64,000 nucleotides of DNA from positions 48,782-112,781 of the forward strand of contig CALWGC010000007.1 of NCBI GenBank assembly GCA_944378105.1. Reading direction: 5' to 3'. The translations under genes were made by a program, and so were the position numbers. Positions 62,481 through 64,000 of this stretch are shown here, one piece after another. The notes below the pieces were generated by a model. The model had not been told where the DNA came from. It worked only from the letters and a program-made list of their open reading frames with translations, and ran no database searches. How positions within the stretch are numbered: position 1 is the first letter of the stretch; the number at the start of each line of letters is the position of its first letter. This DNA is from an uncultured Clostridia bacterium. Its GTDB lineage: Bacteria; Bacillota; Clostridia; Lachnospirales; Anaerotignaceae.

Positions 62481-62593
62481 ATCGGGGATATGAATTTTGG
62501 GATTTGGTTAGCAAAAATGTGCTGAGGAGCGTTGTCTCTTCTTCCTTATTCTAAGGAAAAAAGGCGCAAAAAAAGAAAAGCACATCAAAAGCC

Positions 62594-62645
62594 ACCGAAT
62601 GAAGCCTTCTTTTTTTTCGACTGATCACATTCGGTTTCTTTTTGT
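62594..62645 (+). terminator. Terminator inside the invertible segment
   Basis: ACCGAATG (62594-62601) pairs with CATTCGGT (62628-62635) and is followed by TTCTTTTTG. It stops only rightward transcription as drawn. After inversion it would block leftward read-through from the intact recombinase gene. Confidence 0.6.
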
Positions 62646-62654
62646 GCCATGGAC

Positions 62655-62683
62655 TTGTCATTTGGTGAAAAAAATGCTATAGT
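62655..62683 (+). promoter_or_regulatory. Invertible promoter, rightward in this assembly
   Basis: TTGTCA and TATAGT separated by 17 bp, with a TG one base before the -10 box (extended -10). It is followed within 45 bp by the right inverted repeat. In this orientation the transcript runs antisense into the recombinase gene at 62820. Confidence 0.8.
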
Positions 62684-62728
62684 TTTTTTATGTAAAAGTA
62701 GACATGTTGTTTTTCACCTCTTTATTTC

Positions 62729-62814
62729 ACCACAGAAGGGAAATTCCGCTCCCAAATCAACATGGGACTTGAACCCATGACTTTTGGTTTATAAGAGATA
62801 CCACAGAAGGGAAA
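62729..62814 (-). repeat. Right 86-bp inverted repeat of the invertible element
   Basis: Perfect inverted match of 62395-62480. Just outside it, AAATTCCGCTACCAAATCAA (62812-62831) repeats the inner site sequence with one change and overlaps the last codons of the recombinase gene. Confidence 0.97.
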
Positions 62815-62819
62815 TTCCG

Positions 62820-63662
62820 CTACCAAATCAACCCCATCCGTTCCAATTTCTTTTGATGCTCTTTTCCACTTTCCATGATATAAATACGGGTTGTTTCAAT
62901 GCTACTGTGGCCCAACAAATCGGCCAATTTGGCAATATCCTTTTCCAGCCCGTAAAACGTACGGGCAAATAAATGTCTTAAATTATGAGGGAATACTTTT
63001 TCCGCGCAAACCTCTGCATCTTGGCAGAGTTTTTTCATATCCGCCCAAATATTACTGCGGTTTAACGGATTTCCCTGTCTCGTCCGAAAAATCACCCCTT
63101 GTTTGATCCCCATTTCCTTGCAATAGGCCTGTAATTTCTTTTGCAGCTGTACCGGCAAAAAAATCACCCGTCTTTTCCCCTTGCACGCCACAGCGGCCCG
63201 ACCCCTTTGCAGTGCTTCCACCGTAATAAATTGTAACTCCGAAACACGAATCCCCGTGGCGCATATGGTTTGAATCACCAACGAAAGCCGCCGGTTCCCT
63301 TTTTGTTCTGCTGCCGATACCAACCGCCGGTATTCTTCTTTGGTCAGTTCCTTTTCTTCCTTTGCAAATATATTTTTTTGAATTTTAATCAACTTCAAGC
63401 GGAACGAATGCCACCCCACATAGGAAAAAAAGCCGTTGGCCGCCACCAGATACCCATTGACACTGGAAGGCTGATACCGCTGCTCCAACCCCATTTTCCA
63501 TTGCAAAAGCGCTTCCTTTTCCACCTTTCTCCGACGAAAATACGTCAACAAACAAAAAAGCTCCCGCCGGTATTTTTCCAATGTGCTTTTGCTTTTTTCC
63601 TGCTCTCTCAAATACTGCAAATACTCTTCTATCATCACAGCCGATATACTTTTTTCTTCCAT
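62820..63662 (-). CDS. Tyrosine recombinase (site-specific invertase)
   Basis: 280-residue phage-integrase-family recombinase. The full catalytic set is present: R139 (ATGIRVSEL), K163 (CKGKRR), H226 and R229 (PHNLRH), H252 (LLGHSS) and nucleophile Y261 (RIYIME). The N-terminal half (1-105) is a SAM-like core-binding domain. Size and layout match XerC/RecV-type invertases rather than large phage integrases. It lies 6 bp from the right inverted repeat, which it presumably cuts. Its stop codon and last residues (GLIW) fall in a partial copy of the site. AAAGGAGGTTTGT precedes the ATG. Confidence 0.93.
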   Translation of the reverse strand: MEEKSISAVMIEEYLQYLREQEKSKSTLEKYRRELFCLLTYFRRRKVEKEALLQWKMGLEQRYQPSSVNGYLVAANGFFSYVGWHSFRLKLIKIQKNIFAKEEKELTKEEYRRLVSAAEQKGNRRLSLVIQTICATGIRVSELQFITVEALQRGRAAVACKGKRRVIFLPVQLQKKLQAYCKEMGIKQGVIFRTRQGNPLNRSNIWADMKKLCQDAEVCAEKVFPHNLRHLFARTFYGLEKDIAKLADLLGHSSIETTRIYIMESGKEHQKKLERMGLIW

Positions 63663-63747
63663 ACAAACCTCCTTTGTCTTGGTCCCAATCGATAAAATTT
63701 TTTTCTAGTATCTCCATCGGACTCTTTGCCGATTCTTTTTTTATAAC

Positions 63748-63790
63748 AAAAAAAGCACAAACCCTTTGTTTTCACAAAGACTTTGTGCTT
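63748..63790 (-). terminator. Terminator of the rRNA-tRNA operon
   Basis: Minus-strand AAGCACAAAGTCTTTG pairs with CAAAGGGTTTGTGCTT, followed by TTTTTTG, 11 bp past tRNA-Glu. Confidence 0.85.
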
Positions 63791-63800
63791 CTTGATCAAA

Positions 63801-63872
63801 TGACCCGACCGGGAATCGAACCCGGGTTACAGCCGTGAAAGGGCCGTGTCTTAACCGCTTGACCATCGGGCC
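63801..63872 (-). tRNA. tRNA-Glu (anticodon UUC)
   Basis: 72 nt cloverleaf: acceptor GGCCCGA/TCGGGTC, anticodon stem CGGCC/GGCTG with loop CTTTCAC, and T arm CCGGGTTCGATTCCCGG. It lies downstream of tRNA-Asn in the tail of an rRNA operon. Confidence 0.96.
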
Positions 63873-63880
63873 AAAAAAAG

Positions 63881-63952
63881 CTCCCCGAGCAGGATTCGAA
63901 CCTGCGACCCACCGGTTAACAGCCGGTTGCTCTACCGCTGAGCTATCGAGGA
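63881..63952 (-). tRNA. tRNA-Asn (anticodon GUU)
   Basis: 72 nt cloverleaf: acceptor TCCTCGA/TCGGGGA, D arm TAGCTCAGCGGTAGAGCA, anticodon stem ACCGG/CCGGT with loop CTGTTAA, and T arm with GGTTCGAATCC. Confidence 0.96.
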
Positions 63953-63958
63953 TTATGG

Positions 63959-64000
63959 ATTCCGGCGACCACCTATTTTCCCAGGCGGCTTCCCACCAAG
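63959..64000 (-). rRNA. rrf: 5S ribosomal RNA, 3' end only
   Basis: The last bases read on the minus strand as CTTGGTGGGA...CCGCCTGGGAAAATAGG and GTCGCCGGAAT, the well-known 3' third of bacterial 5S rRNA. The rest, and presumably 16S-23S, lies beyond the window edge. The exact 3' end is estimated. Confidence 0.88.

Larger units (their letters stand above)
62481..62728. other. 248-bp invertible segment carrying a promoter
   Basis: No gene lies inside. In the orientation given it holds, left to right, a hairpin-terminator (62594-62645) and a strong promoter (62655-62683), both directed to the right. Inversion would point them left, at the pseudo-recombinase and SLH-protein genes. No comparable promoter is seen on its minus strand. 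Confidence 0.85.

Noticed and set aside
61570..63662. Prophage or integrative element with two integrases
   Set aside because: No phage, conjugation or excision genes are nearby, both proteins are invertase-sized, and the DNA between them is a promoter-bearing inverted-repeat cassette.

Overview
The window looks like chromosome of an anaerobic, Gram-positive gut Clostridia (probably the Lachnospirales side). This is inferred from gene content, not from a marker search. The supporting content is: a T-box before thrS, an L20 leader before infC with an ATT start, HrcA/CIRCE control of groESL, SpoVB-like and BofC-like sporulation proteins, PPi-type phosphofructokinase, sodium/alanine symporters, a TRAP transporter, an S-layer-homology surface protein, and a three-gene cassette matching the bilirubin-reducing bilQRS operon of gut Firmicutes. 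There is no prophage, CRISPR array or insertion sequence.

Layout. 1-6.3 kb (minus): thrB (cut by the window edge), hom, an ACT regulator, an ArsC/Spx-like protein, a TRAP QM pair without a receptor gene and with a long leader, and a HAD phosphatase. 6.4-9.1 kb (plus): an unrecognised 504-residue protein and a CobD-like aminotransferase. 9.1-11.2 kb: bilQ-bilR-bilS with two direct-repeat operators. 11.2-13.7 kb: acetyltransferase, DUF2161 nuclease-fold protein, aminopeptidase P. 13.8-15.6 kb (plus): tgt and yajC. 15.6-22.7 kb (minus): pcrA-ligA-folC-small ORF-TPR protein. 23-29.8 kb: DUF362 ferredoxin protein, tandem mgtE genes with a leader peptide and attenuator, PH-domain protein, M23 peptidase, PHP phosphatase. 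29.9-33.9 kb (plus): T-box-thrS, then L20 leader-infC-rpmI-rplT-rpsT. 33.9-38.8 kb: MATE pump behind a variant FMN-type riboswitch, yqeY, rpsU, glgB. 38.8-50 kb: metY, pepF, two AGCS symporters, pfp, two tRNAs, DUF134, rluA, a GH13 enzyme. 50-57.5 kb: BofC-like, SpoVB-like, typA, groEL/groES, degV. 57.6-63.7 kb: the phase-variation locus. 63.8-64 kb: tRNA-Glu, tRNA-Asn and the end of a 5S rRNA.

The most striking locus is 57.6-63.7 kb. Two perfect 86-bp inverted repeats enclose a 248-bp segment that carries a terminator and a strong extended -10 promoter. On one side lies an intact tyrosine recombinase. On the other lies a paralogue that has lost most of its catalytic residues, followed by a large SLH-domain beta-helix adhesin. 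As assembled, the promoter points away from the adhesin (OFF) and antisense to the intact recombinase. Inversion would place it in front of the pseudo-recombinase and adhesin. Other points worth attention are the bilQRS operon with its operators, the rare FMN-riboswitch variant in front of an efflux pump, two dispersed intergenic repeat families, and the mgtE leader-peptide/attenuator.
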